DNA of 64,000 nt, from the NCBI GenBank assembly GCA_963921195.1, contig OY992536.1, positions 177,514,995 to 177,578,994 of the forward strand. Direction: 5' to 3'. The position numbers were made by a program, and so were the translations under genes. The stretch is from Pegoplata infirma. Lineage: Eukaryota; Arthropoda; Insecta; Diptera; Anthomyiidae. Shown one piece after another: positions 40,986-52,690 of the stretch; positions within the stretch are counted from its first letter, which is position 1, and each line of letters begins with the position of its first letter. Under the pieces are notes generated by a model. The model did no database searches. It saw nothing but the letters and a program-made list of their open reading frames with translations, and was not told where the DNA came from.

Positions 40986-41925
40986 GCACTGTGCGCCGGT
41001 GTGAAATAAAAATCGTTCTATTTTTTAAAGGTGGTTAAATTCATTTCAATTGGAAACCGTTCCCCGTCGATTTGACAGATAAAACCGGTGGCCGGAGCCG
41101 GTGTGAAAAAACTTGATCTATTTTTCAAAGGTGGTGAAACTTATTCTAATTGGAAACCGTCCCCCGTGCCGTGTTTGTTCTGTTCCTGCATAAGTGCAAT
41201 TAGTTTCACCATCTTTTAAAAATAAAACAAGTTTTATTTCACAACGGCGTCGGCCACCGGTTTTATCTGTCAAATCGTATGGGAAATTTGTGCTGGACTT
41301 GTTATTTTCCAGCACTTATTCTGTTTCTACTCTAGTACAGGAACAGAACAAGCACGGCACAGGGGATTGTTTCCTATTAGAATGAGTTTCGCAACCTTTA
41401 AAAAAATAGAACTAGCTTTTTTTCACACCGGCGCTGGCCACCGGTTTTAAGATCCACTGCGTTTCCACGACAGTCGGATCTTCGAAATGCAGAAACGACT
41501 CGGAGAGTGATATCCGACCAAGGACCGTCAACCCAGCAACCCCAGCTTATGTCGAGCTGATACAACAACAACCGGTTTTATATGTCAAATCATATGAAAA
41601 AAGTCGTGCCGGGATTTTTCTGTTTCTACACTGATAGATAACAGAAGGAACAGAACAAGCACGGCACGACTTTTTCCATACGATTTGACAGATTTGAGTA
41701 GGAACAGAAGAAGCCCGGCACGACTTTTTCCAAACGATTTGACAAATAAAACCGGTGGCCGGCGCCGGTGTGAAAAAACTTGTTCCCCCCGTGCCGGGCT
41801 TGTTCTGTTCCTGCACTGAAATATAACTTGTTCTATTTTTTAAAGGTGCTGAAACTCATTCTAATTGGAAACTGTCCCTCGTGCAGTGCTTGTTCTGTTC
41901 CAGCCCTTAAATTCTTTTTTCCTAA
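40986..41925. repeat. Complex tandem and inverted repeat with ACCGGTGGCC
   Basis: Units of 110-140 bp built from AAAACCGGTGGCCGGCGCCG, TGTGAAAAAACTTGTTC, AAAGGTGGTGAAACTTATTC, AATTGGAAACCGTCCCCCG and TGCTTGTTCTGTTCCTGCA. Some are direct, others inverted (turns near 41195 and 41640). The same modules reappear at 63870-63950. It may be the arm of a large foldback element. A 121-bp retroposon interrupts it. Confidence 0.7.
41450..41570 (+). mobile_element. Short retroposon with a CAACAACA tail
   Basis: A 121-bp insert flanked by a 10-bp direct duplication ACCGGTTTTA (41440-41449, 41571-41580). It starts AGATCCACTGCGTTTCCACG, is less AT-rich than its surroundings, and ends GATACAACAACA. The long variable target copy and simple 3' tail fit LINE-mediated insertion of a SINE or a heavily truncated LINE. 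I do not recognise its source. Confidence 0.7.
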
Positions 41926-43085
41926 TTTCCATTTACAAACACATTTTCATTCAACAAATTCTTTAAATCAAAAACAATAACAATATCCCAAATACATTGA
42001 TATACTATTTAAGGTGGCTAAAGAATGTGTGGAATACAGAATGCACTCAACAAAAACTTTTTCGGGTGCATTTATTAGCGCAAAAGGTAAAAAGCGCAAA
42101 TATCTACTTGATTTTTTGTATATATTGTGTGTGTCACATCATAATTCTCTATTCCACACATTCATCTTCACTCTACATAGTATACTTCTTCAACATTTCT
42201 TCTTCTTTCTCAATGTATACTTACAAATTTTCTTTGATCGTCTGCAACGAAGAAAAATATTGTTTTAATATGCAGCGTTTTTCGCGCTTAAAATCTTAAC
42301 ACTATTATTATGAAATAATTAAATTGTAATTTTATTTTTTACAGATAGGTTTCTTAATTATTACGTTTTTCTTTTAGTATTTTTCAAAGTGGTGCACCAA
42401 AAGCATAAAAGAAAAATGCTATTGAAAAAATGCAAACAGCCCCCGCGAACACCTTGTAAATATGTATAAGCAAAAATTATCTTTAGCTTTTTTTTTTAAT
42501 TTTGCAAATTTTTATTTTCTTTTTAATAGTTTATTTAACTTTTCATTGAATTATGGATGGCAATTGATGGATTTACATGTTTTTCGTATTTTTTACAATT
42601 TTTTGCACAAATAAATAACAGGTTTTTGCGTATTTTAATTTTTGTTTAACAATGGTTTTTTGCTCACAACTCTACTTTTTCCATTTTCCAATTGGTTTTG
42701 TTGATTGTCAAAATGTCTACAATGGTTGAAAAATGGCGTCATTTGTGCAACTCTACACACATGGTTGTATTAAGACAATAAGACATTGTCTGCTACGTAA
42801 CACTAGATGGCGCTAATAATATGTCGTTGTGAGTAGCTGCTAAAAGATGGCGTTAGCTTTTTAAATTCAAAATTTTAATGACGTTATTCATTTTAATAAA
42901 AAAAATTAGAAAATTTTGCACGCAAAAGTTAGTTACAGAGTTTTTAAAATTTAGTATGCTACTAAATTCTCACTAGCAGTTGCTGCTACCGAGACACAAG
43001 TAGACAACTTTTTTTTCCGGTATTGCCAATGAAGCAATGCCCTAATCTGGGTAGGAGGCAAACAAAATTGGAATTTTTTATGATT
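41926..43085. other. No gene seen
   Basis: The overlapping plus-strand ORFs at 41997-42299 are AT-driven and lack motifs. I see no element ends that I can pair. Confidence 0.35.
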
Positions 43086-43093
43086 GTTTACAA

Positions 43094-44113
43094 CAATGGT
43101 TCTCAAACGGTGGGTCGCGGAAAGTTTAAGGGGGGTCGCGAACAAATTTCTTAAAACCTTAAATTTTGGTAAATTTAAAACCCATTTTTTTAATTGTTGT
43201 GTTATAAAAATATACAAATACTTTTATTATAGAAAAATATTTTTTCCCAGAAAAAAAAAATTAGGTTTTCAATACTAAAAATTTAACTAATTTTAGTCCA
43301 AAAAGACCTAGTGCAGGAATTGGTAACCAATACTAACATTTTTTCTCGGGATGCCCAACAATTATTTGAGAAGTGTTTTGGCTGAGTCTGGGATCTGACA
43401 GTTCATTTTCTATTAACTTTACGATGCTGATTCCGAATATGGGTTCCAAATTTTTCTAGTACGTTAGGTTTCTGAGAAAATTAAAGGCAAAGTTCACAAA
43501 AACGTATTCTTGTGCATTTCAAAGAGATTTGTATGTGCAATCTTCGGATGTGTCAGGGATCTGACCGCTTTCTTCGATTTACTTTTTAATGCTGATTCCA
43601 AATCTGGATCCGAATAACGGATCTAAATTCGTGATCGAATAAAATTTCGATCAATACCAAACATTGGGTACATAATTTTGAAAAAAGAACTATAATTACT
43701 ACAAATTGGACTTTAAATGCTTTCTAGGTAAACATTTTTTCATTTCTGATCAGGTTTAACTGGTGTTTTTCTTTTAGTTTCGGAAATAAAAAATCGATGA
43801 AGATAGTAAGTTTCGATATAAAATGCCGTAGTTCGGGACCTGGTTTCCATATTTTTGAGAAAAATTGTGTTTTATTTTTTAGAAGTTTTTTACTTGAAAT
43901 TTTGGGTGTGCGTCTGGGATCTGACCACACGGTTTCGATTAATCTTTCAATGCTGCTTTGGTTTCCAAATTTTTCCATAACGTCAGGTTTTTGATAAAAC
44001 TGAGGTTAAAGTTCACGTTAATAATTTTTTGTAATTTTTTTTTTTATATTGGGGGGTCGCGAAAAATTTGAAATATGGAAAAGGGGTCGCAAAACAAGAA
44101 GTGAGAAGCTCTG
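43094..44113. mobile_element. hAT element with GGTTCTCAAA-type ends
   Basis: Left end CAATGGTTCTCAAACGG, right end (inverted) CAGAGCTTCTCACTTC, exact 8-bp target duplication GTTTACAA (43086-43093, 44114-44121). GGGTCGCGA is repeated near both ends. The interior has three diverged tandem units marked by GGGATCTGAC and AATGCTG near 43390, 43555 and 43915. 1020 bp, no transposase. Confidence 0.9.
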
Positions 44114-44368
44114 GTTTACAACAACCACATAGAAAAATTTGTGTTATGATTGAGTTATGACTATTTTCTATGAAGTTAAACACTAACACAAACGGAGTTA
44201 AATTGGGTTTAGTGCTGACCAAAAATCATATTCGCTATATTTGTAAGTTTGTCATAATCATAGGCACGTGCCCAGAGACCCGACTTAACGGAAGCCCGAG
44301 TGTCCAATAGATTCGCTAACACATTTTTCGTATAGAAAAAATAAAAGACAACATTTTCTATAATAGTA

Positions 44369-45247
44369 CGTTCAGATTGGCCTCGAAACCCCGTTAAACG
44401 AGGTTTCGTGCCAAACCTCACTTGAAAATACGTATTTTTCCTCACAAATTTAAACCTTTTTGTAGTGAGGTTTTAACGAAAGTACGATCGAAACCTTATT
44501 AATTTCATATTTTTACCACTGTGCGACAATGAGAAAAAGAGAAAATGGGAAAATGCCAAAAATAAAAATATAAATAAATCAATTTATTTACCAAATTTCT
44601 TCGAAATATTTGTTTATTTTAAATAAAAATAAAATTAAAACATGTAAAAAAATATTTTCCACATAATTAATTAGTTTAAAAACAATTAGGGTTTTCACAG
44701 TGACGATTAAACTTGCCTTTTTTAGTTTGGTATTTGGCAAATGTGCCAAACGTCAAAAAAATGCCAATTTGAATGTGGCATATTTTTCTTAAAATGCCCA
44801 ACTCAAAACTTGTCTAAAAACAAAATGCCATTGTGCAAATAAAAAAAAACGTAAAAATGACAACAGCTGTGATTGTTTATGCTGAAATTTCGAACGCGGC
44901 AACAAAAACATTTATACAAAAAGAAACATACACATTTTTTGTGTTTATTTTTAAATTGTGAATGTAAAAAGTTAATTAAAGTTATTTTATGCAAATTATT
45001 AACGAAAAGTGCGCTCACGATATGTAAAGAAAAAATGGTGGCAAATACTTGACGTTTAGTAAAATGGCAAATTTGCCAAATACCCAACTAAAAAAGGCAA
45101 ATTTAATCGTTATTGTGAAAACCCCAAATATATTTTTTGTGATAGTTTCCAAAACCTCTGTAAGTGTCAAAATAGTTGTGTATGAACAGGTGTGTTTTTA
45201 AATTGAAAATACGAGGTTTCAACAAGGTTTCGAGGCCAATCTGAACA
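44369..45247. mobile_element. TA-target MITE with CGAGGTTTCG subterminal repeats
   Basis: Ends CGTTCAGATTGGCCTCGAAA and the inverse at 45226-45247, with TA on both sides. ACGAGGTTT/GAAACCTC words recur in both arms. It contains another inverted-repeat element (44689-45124). Confidence 0.8.
44689..45124. mobile_element. Inverted-repeat element with about 60-bp ends
   Basis: GGGTTTTCACAGTGACGATT, then CTTGCCTTTTTTAGTT and GGTATTTGGCAAATGTGCCA on the left are mirrored on the right with few differences. Target duplication unresolved (TTA/AAA around the ends). The minus-strand ORF at 44803-45087 lies within and has no motif. Confidence 0.75.
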
Positions 45248-45863
45248 TAGCATAAGAGAAATTCGCCCTACATAAAAAGTCTTAAATTGATAAACAATTT
45301 AATATGAAAAGTCTTAGATTCAGACATTTTTCGTAGAAGTCTCAGAATCTGAGACATTTATCCAGACACTCTATAATATATCGCATTTATCGTACAGAAA
45401 ATATCTCAGATTTGGATACATTCTTCTGTAAGCAAAAGTCTCAGATTCTGAGACATTTTTTGTTTTTTGCACAAACATTTTTTTTTGCAGGGAACCTCAG
45501 TTCGGTTTTGAATCATTAATAATAATAATAATAAATTTGATCCTATGATCATATATTTTTATTACATATTTTTACATTTAATTACAACACATTTTTAATA
45601 ATTCAAACCTAAACGAAAACTGGTAACAATGATCGTCGTCTCGTTGTAGCGAGATATGAACATTATAAAATTTCCGGGAATTCGAATTTTTTGATTCAAA
45701 GTTAGGACCCAATAGGGTCCACTCATGTGAAGAGGTCAACTTTCCCTATAGGGTCATCATCGATTTCGTTAAGAAATTTTGCTCCGTTTTGCTCTATCTT
45801 GCTTAGTTTTTGAGATATTAGCATACTAAATTTTAATATTTTAAATTTTGGTTATACCGTAAG
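45248..45863. repeat. TCTTAGATTCTGAGACATTT repeats and flank
   Basis: 45285-45470 holds about five diverged units with TCTCAGATTCTGAGACATTT, each a short palindrome; the same words make up the split array at 49860-50137 and 52038-52545. An (AAT) run lies at 45518-45535. The remainder is unassigned. Confidence 0.5.
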
Positions 45864-46211
45864 CAGTGTTGCCATATATCAAGATTTATCTTTTTTTGCA
45901 AGTTTTTTGAGGTGCTAAAAAGATTTTTTTTCTGAAAAAAAGTTTTTTGGAAAGGTAAAAACAAAAATTTAATTTCTAAAAAAACTCAAATTACCTCAGA
46001 AATATATTTTTTTTTAAAAAATTAGTATTATTTTTTCATTTTACGCTATACTTTAACTTGTTTTTTATGTTAAAATTGAATTTAAAATACAATTTGGGAT
46101 TTTTTTAAAATGATTTTAATACTTTTTTCAAAAAAAAAAGATTTTTTTTACAAAAAAAAGATTTTTTTTCAGAAAAAATAAGATTTTTCCAAAAAAAATA
46201 TGGTAACACTG
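45864..46211. mobile_element. hAT MITE, 348 bp, CAGTGTTGCCA ends
   Basis: CAGTGTTGCCATAT and, inverted, CAGTGTTACCATAT with exact 8-bp target duplication ACCGTAAG (45856-45863, 46212-46219). The core is A/T runs (AAAAAAGATTTTTT). It conforms to the general hAT end consensus. Confidence 0.93.
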
Positions 46212-46219
46212 ACCGTAAG

Positions 46220-46696
46220 TGAATTTTTGAAAATGAAAATTTTCATTCGGTGAGTGAGTGAAAATATGAATTAAAAAAAATTTTTTTTCTTGAAAAAATC
46301 ATTTGATTTATTCGCCTCAGAGTACAATATTTTAGAATATTTCTAATTTTAAAATACTGTACTCGTTTTTGTTTGTTTTTCTGTTCATTACAAGCATAGA
46401 ATACATTATTCATTCGTTCCGAACCAAAAGAATAGAATAGTGTTTTTCATTCTAAATTTTTTGAATGTCTCTAAACGACTTTTAAATGCATTCGTGCACA
46501 TGTCTGGTATCAATACATTCGGTAAGGCCGAATTTAACTTTTTTACTTGTTTTCACTCACCTGCACGCATGACTCACGCCTTATTCAATCATGCTCAAGC
46601 GTGAATCACGCAAACTACTCACGCAATAAAATTTTTTACCAAAAAAAAACTTTGCTAAAAAATATTTTTTTGCAAGAAATGAAAAAAAAAATATTA
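46220..46696. repeat. TCACG-rich and mini-me end fragments
   Basis: 46500-46550 has the mini-me 3' hairpin (ATTCGGTAAGGCCGAAT then TACTTGTTTT); 46551-46640 is a TCACGC-rich stretch like those at 8250 and 49660. Confidence 0.5.
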
Positions 46697-47290
46697 ATAA
46701 ATACATGTTAGTGTCAAATTCGCATGTGCCGAATCTTTTACACCCTCCAACATTAAACAAAAATTACAGGGATAGGTTTTTTGGGGGGCGGGGCAGTGGT
46801 GGACACCTTCCCTTCGCAATTTTTTTTTACTAATTCATTTATTATGCTTTTTTCACTAAAGTTATACAATTTTATCATTATGTAAACTATTTTTTTTTAT
46901 ATCCAAGCCCTAAAAAGGGGGCGGGCCAAAACAAATCACATTCTTTAGTCCCCCGGTCCTAGTTAAGGCCTCTGAACTTCTTGCATAAAAAAGTTTAATT
47001 TTTTAACAAGAATACAAGGAAACACGTAAAAAAATTGTGTTTTTTAGTGGTTGGTTTAGTTCTCAAGGGGAACCTCCCTGATCTGATTTTGCCCATTTAC
47101 GAACTTAACCTAACCATTAGACATATTCGTGCCAAATTTCAGGAGTCTAGCTCTTTTATTTTGAACTGTATCGTGCCATCTACAGACAAACAGATGGACG
47201 GACAGACGGACAGACGGACATTCATAGAATGTCTTAGAATCGATCATGGATCAATAAATATATGGGCATTCCATTTCAAATCGGACACTT
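46697..47290 (-). repeat. Mini-me-like repeat, family C, partial
   Basis: Starts with TTCGCATGTGCCGAATCTTT and ACACCCTCCAACATT, then ATTAGACATATTCGTGCCAA, GTATCGTGCCATCTACAGAC, a GGACGGACAGACGGACAGAC core and GAATGTCTTAGAATCGATCA. The GAGTATACCCCCATA end is missing. Confidence 0.72.
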
Positions 47291-47700
47291 TGAAAAATTT
47301 TTTTTTTAGATTTTCCCAATTTGTTTCCAGTTTTTAGTACCCTTCGAAAACTTCTTCGTGGTAAATTTTCAGATTTTTTTGATGACCCGTTCAAAAGATA
47401 TCGAATTTTTAAAAATTGGTAGTTTGTTCTTTTACTTAAACTTCTTTTACTCATAACTTCTTCAATAATGGTCCAAATTTTAATTTTTTTTTTTTTCAAA
47501 ATTTTTGTTTTTTTACGTACTTTTTAAAAAGAAATCCCAAAAAATTCTCAAAAGCGCTCTAGTATGCGATTTTTAAGTTTTAAAATTTAAATCTCATTTT
47601 TGAAAATGTTTGTACTCTTCGATTTTTTTGACATTTTTTTCTGTAAAACATCTATCGATTCTTCAAATTTTTTGCCCAGGAGGATCGTGGGATATCGATT
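47291..47700. other. No gene seen
   Basis: T-rich; no supportable feature. Confidence 0.35.
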
Positions 47701-47704
47701 ATAG

Positions 47705-48252
47705 CTGTGTTCGCGAACTCAATAATTTGTACGAATTTGTACAAATTATTACGAATTTTGTCTAAAAGTCGTTCGCGTACTTTAAAAACCCAGTAACGAG
47801 AGAGAAAATGAGAGAAAAAAGTGACAGTTCTATTTTAGAAACTTGCAAGTTTTTACTGGATAAATTTTTGGCAGCAAGAATTATCAAGCACAAAAAAACA
47901 TATGTTTTAAAAACGTATGACTATATTTTTGTAAACAAAATATTCTGCAGTTACATTTTTGTGTATAAAAAATGATTAAATATCAAGAAATGAATAAAAA
48001 AAATACATCATAAAATTAAATTTCTTTTATTAACAAGTTACAAAAATAAATACCATCAAACTAAAAATTTACAAATGAAGGCAAAATTTTTTATAAGCTG
48101 ATTTAAATCAGCTGTTTAACTAACTTGCAAATTTTTACGGATTTCTGTTCGCGTACTTTTTACAATTTTTCCTTTTTGAGAGCGATTTCTTTTTTACTCT
48201 CTAAAATTTTGTTGCTTGATAATTTTTACTGGGAAAGTACGCAAACAGACTT
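47705..48252. mobile_element. Possible MITE with GTTCGCGTACTTT ends
   Basis: AGCTGTGTTCGCGAACT on the left and, inverted, AGTCTGTTTGCGTACTTTCC on the right; GTTCGCGTACTTT-like words recur within both arms (47770, 48150). No exact target duplication was found. Confidence 0.5.
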
Positions 48253-48309
48253 TATTACTATTTTTTTAATTTTTTGAAAAAAATTTATTGTAATTTTCCA
48301 ATCTTAAAA

Positions 48310-48800
48310 TCATTTCTACTGCTCGAATGGTGCGTCATAGAGGGGTCCTTTATAAAACCGACCCCCATTAATTTTTTCGTCTTAACGTTTCTTTGGAACA
48401 AACTAATACCCTATCTCCAATTTCTAAGGGGGCTCCCACACAAAACGACATTTTTAAAATTTGCTCCATCCGCTCTAACTGCCCTAATAGTGCCCTTAGA
48501 GCAACAAAATGTATGACTGACCCACAATATTTTTTTAGTCCAAACATTTTCTCTGAACACACCTACCCTCTATCTTTAACTGTTAAGGCGGTCCCCACAC
48601 AATTTTTTTTATTTTTTGTAAATTTGTTTTATTTAATCAGCTTCTACCGGTCCAATGGTGCGTCCGAGAGGGGTCATTAGTGAGACCGACCCCCATTTAT
48701 TTTTACCATGCAACATTTTTTTAAAACATACCTACGCCCTATCTCCACTCCCTAAGTAGGCTCCCATACAAAATTACATTTTTATAAAATTTGCTCCAAC
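48310..48800. repeat. Three tandem units of about 170 bp
   Basis: Each unit runs CTAATGGTGCGTCATAGAGG-type start, GACCCCCATTAATTTTT, ACCTACCCTATCTCC and GGCTCCCACACAAAA. The third unit (from 48655) is mirrored by 49535-49640 beyond the MITE at 48812, so the host forms a large palindrome. A single unit sits at 39190. Confidence 0.65.
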
Positions 48801-48811
48801 TGTTATTTGTA

Positions 48812-49532
48812 CACCGAAAAAATTTCCCAGTTGGATAGTTACGAAAAACCCCAGTTGATTTGAAATAAATTTAAAATAACTGGAATAATTACCAATAACT
48901 ATTAAATCCAGTTAGTTTTAACGGTCTTTCAGTTACATGTAAATCAAAATTAATTTTATTGACAGGAAATTTAAAAAAAAAAAAACTTCAATAAATTAAA
49001 TAAAATAGATACAGAACAAATCTTTGGTAAGTTTCTATTTATTATTTTGTATTTTAATTTTTGCAAAAGTTAATACAAATTATTTTTTTTTAGATCTTAA
49101 TGACGGATGTAAAAATCAAAAGTGTGCAAAGGACAATATGTAATGACGAAATCGGCGAACTTGTAATTTAGTTTCGGGTTGGTGAGGCATGAAATCGTTT
49201 GGTAATAAGAAAATTAAAGTGTAAAAATTGTATATATTTTTTGTCGTATGTATTTAATAAAGGTTGTTTAAAATAAAAGAGATCTTTTATTCCCCTAAAA
49301 ACGTTAAAACCCAATTGTCAGTTTTCAGCCAGTTATTATCTACTAAATTCCAAATTTTTATAGCTTTAATTAACAACTTGTTGCCAGTAACTGGAATCTC
49401 AGTTAAATTCAAAATAGAATAAAAAAATAGTTATCACTAACTGAGCCAAATCAACTGGGACCCAGTTAGGTGTATTTTAACTGGGACTTAGTTAATAAAT
49501 TAGTCAACAGTAACTGGGAAATTTTTTGGGTG
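48812..49532. mobile_element. TA-target foldback MITE, CACCCAAAAAATT ends
   Basis: CACCGAAAAAATTTCCCAGTT and, inverted, CACCCAAAAAATTTCCCAGT; TA on both sides (48810-48811, 49533-49534). Both arms carry repeated AACTGGG/CCAGTTA units. The ends resemble those of the CACTCAAAAAATT family at 54627. Confidence 0.85.
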
Positions 49533-49534
49533 TA

Positions 49535-49848
49535 TGGGAGCCTACTTTGGGAGTGGAGATAGGGCGTAGGTATGTTTTAGAAAAATGTTGTAGGGTAAAA
49601 ATAAATGGGGATCGGTCTCACTAATGACCCCTCTCGGACGCACTGAGGTTGGAGGGTATAAAAATTAAATCACGCAAGCTCCCGCAAAAAAATTAATCAC
49701 GCAAAAATTTGACTCACTTATCACTCAAGTTAATTTTTTTTAACGCACGCTAACTCACAATTATGTGATTGAAATGAAAATCTCTTACAATCACTCGTGA
49801 GTCACGTGAATCACCCAAATCACGTAACCAGCGCCCATCTCTAGTTCA
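49535..49848. repeat. Mirror arm of the tandem unit, then TCACG-rich repeat
   Basis: 49535-49640 mirrors 48655-48775; GGTTGGAGGGTATAAAA follows; 49665-49848 is the TCACG-rich repeat ending GCGCCCATCTCTAG as at 8593. Confidence 0.6.
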
Positions 49849-49859
49849 TGAGGTAAAAA

Positions 49860-50137
49860 TTTTTCTTTAGAAAAAATTAGAGAACTTTTCTCGACGAAAA
49901 ATTGAAGTATTTTTTAGACGAAAATTTGAGATTTTTTCTCGACAAAAAATTTGGGTATTTTTCTATAGGAAAAAATTTAGAATTTTTGTGTAGGAAAAAT
50001 TTTACAATATTTCAAAAGGAAAAAAAAACTGAGAAATTTTTAATACGAAAAATCTAAGAATTTTTCTATTGGAAAAATCGGAGAGTTTTCTATAGGGATA
50101 ATATGATATTTCTTTCGAAAAAAATCTGAGATGATGG
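49860..50137. repeat. Array of TTTTCTATAGGAAAAAT units, left half
   Basis: Diverged units of 30-45 bp alternating TTTTTCTATAGGAAAAA and AAATTTGAGA/TCTAAGAATT. The array resumes at 52090 after the hAT at 50146-52029. Confidence 0.6.
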
Positions 50138-50145
50138 ATAAAAAG

Positions 50146-52029
50146 CAATGTTGGCAATCGATACCTTTTCAATACCGTTATCCGTTTCAAAACCCTTTAA
50201 ATTGAATACCGGTACCAATACCAATACCGACACTCAGTTTTGGTATCGGATACCAGTATCCAAAAACCTTTTCCTTCGGTACCGTTACGTACCGGTATTG
50301 AAACGGTATTGAAACGGTTTTTCCTAAAAAAACATGTTGTCTTTACAAAAATAAAAATTAATAGAAAATTTTTAATTTTTTTGGTTTTTGTAAATTAAAA
50401 ATCGTACTCTAAATGCCTCCCAGAAGTCTCATAAAAATAATCTTAGGGCACCCACATCGTGGATTAAGTAAAAATTTTCAAAAAAAAATCATACTTCAAT
50501 CGCTATGCGGGAGCAGAAGAAAATTATTGATTTTCACCAATTTTTTTTTGAAATCATTTAGACTCTCAATAGAAACTTTCCGCACCCCTTAGTATAGTTA
50601 AGTCTTTTGGAGATTTTTATTTAATCCGTGATGTGGGTGCCCAAGGATTTTTTTAATATTTATAGGACTTCGTGGTTCAAAAATTAAATTGGTTTCACCT
50701 TTAGTTCACGTGTTGAAAAACCCGTTAAACCAGCTTTAAAAACATGGAAGAGTCAGAAAAATATTTTACAAAGTATTTTTGTCACTCACAAATATTTTTA
50801 CAATTAAGCAAAAAAAAACTTACACTCGAAAAAAAATTTAGACTCAAAAAAAAAAAATTTAATTTTTTTTTTTCAAAAATTACTAAAAAAAAGTTTTTTT
50901 ACTCAAAATAAAATATTTAGTTAGAAAACTAACTATCACTTTAAAAGTGCACCTTGGATATTCATGGATTCGGCTAACAAGGAGAGTCTCCCTGGTCTTC
51001 ATGACATTTGGATATGTTGTTCAGAACGAAAATTAATTCGACACGTATTTTTTAGCGGCCCAAACTTATTTTCCTCCAGTCAAATCGACCCCCCGTCGAT
51101 TTGACTGGAGGAAAATTGACCTTTTTCAGTTTTTTACGATTTTGTATCAAATTAAAGGTAATTAAAATACCTATCTTGTGATGTTAACAACGTGTAAAAA
51201 AAGTGAATTTTTTTTCGACTTATTAACAAAAATGTCCAAAAATGTTGGCATTTTACTCAATATGACGAAAAGTTGTGCATGTTTGGACATCTTTGCACAT
51301 GAAGATAGGTTTTCCAAAGACCTTTCATTTGGTATATAACATGACATAGGTTTATTTGTATAATATATGAGATAAACACAAAAAACTGAAAAATGACCGT
51401 TTCTTCCCCCTCATTTTCACCCCTAAATATGAATTTGGGCCAATAAAAAAATACCTTTCCCTTTATTGTTTCTACTCTACAAAATAAAACCAATTCCAAA
51501 AAAGATCGGCGGGTGACACCAGGGAGACCTTCCTTGTAAGTCGAATTTAACTCTTCTACTTTTTTACACATTTTTTTTTTTACTTTTTTCTTTAACAAAT
51601 GAAACATTTTTATGTCAGAATAACTTCAAAGTCCTGCACTTTGATCAAGGGGATAAGAAAATTACAGTTTTCTCGGTCCGCCCCCTTTTTTAGGTGTGGT
51701 CCGGCAACGTCCCCACCGACCCCCTAAGAAAACGCAATTTAAATTTTTTTTCACATTTTAAAGGCCATTTTAGCAAAAATGCTAAAAATAAATACGTAAA
51801 TACGTGTTTAAGTATTAAAATTGAAAAAAAATTTAAGTTTTTATGCGTTTTTTATATTTTTAGCATTTTTTTCGATAATACCGGTACGTACCGGTATCGA
51901 CGTTTCGGTATCGGTAATACCGTAATCGATTCAACTCAAATACCGTAACCGATACCGATACCGAAATAAATAAAAAAACGATACCAATACCGATATCGAT
52001 ACCGTTATTCGTTTCGATTGCCAACCTTG
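50146..52029. mobile_element. hAT element with ATACCGGTAC repeats, 1.9 kb
   Basis: Left end CAATGTTGGCAATCGATACC, right end (inverted) CAAGGTTGGCAATCGAAACG, exact 8-bp target duplication ATAAAAAG (50138-50145, 52030-52037). Subterminal AATACCGGTACCAATACCG-type repeats occur on both sides. No transposase; the interior carries foldback MITE B copy 2. Confidence 0.93.
50968..51548. mobile_element. Foldback MITE family B, copy 2
   Basis: ACAAGGAGAGTCTCCCTGGT at the left and GGGAGACCTTCCTTGT at the right; interior words match copy 1 at 13001-13570. It also contains a private palindrome around 51075-51115 (GTCAAATCGACCCCCCGTCG). The minus ORF at 51257-51607 is a repeat translation. Confidence 0.78.
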
Positions 52030-52037
52030 ATAAAAAG

Positions 52038-52545
52038 GAAAAAGATAAAGGAATGGAAATAATGTGTGATTTTGTGTAGGAAAACTGTCCAGAATCTTAA
52101 AATTTTTCTATAGAAAAAATGTTTTTGAATCTTAGAAGTTTTTTTATAAGAAAAATGTAAAAATCTTTAAATTTTTATGTAGGAAAAATAAGAAAATTTT
52201 CTTCAGGGAAAATTTGACAAATTTTTCTATACAAAAAATGAATTCGAATGTCTCAGAATCTTAGACTTTTAGGAAAATGTCCCTGAATTTAAGAATATGT
52301 ATGTCTTAGATTCTGAAATTTTTTCTATTTGAAAAATGTCTAAGAATCTAAGACTTTTTCTATAGAAAATTTTTTGAGACTCAGACTCTAAGACTTTTTC
52401 TATAGGAAAATGTCTTAGAAGCTAAAACCTTTCTATAGGGAAAAAGTCTCAGAATCTTAGACTGTGTTGTAGGGAAAATGTCTTAGATTTACATATTTTA
52501 AATAGGTCTTAAAAAATGTTTGAGAATCTTAGGCTCTTATTCATA
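52038..52545. repeat. Array of TTTTCTATAGGAAAAAT units, right half
   Basis: Continues the array at 49860 with units like TCTTAGATTCTGAAATTTTT and TTTTCTATAGGAAAATGTC. Confidence 0.6.
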
Positions 52546-52690
52546 ATACTTATAACAGACTTATAGTAGGTTTATTTGACAATTGTTCCTGCAATATCTG
52601 TCAAATAAACCTACTTTAAATATATTTTAGGTTTTATGAATAACCACATTAGACTTTTTCTAATAAAAAGTAAAGTCTTTGAGTTTTCTA

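Noticed and set aside
41997..42299. Two overlapping plus-strand ORFs of 84 and 100 residues
   Set aside because: AT-driven composition, no motif, and each is the shifted frame of the other.
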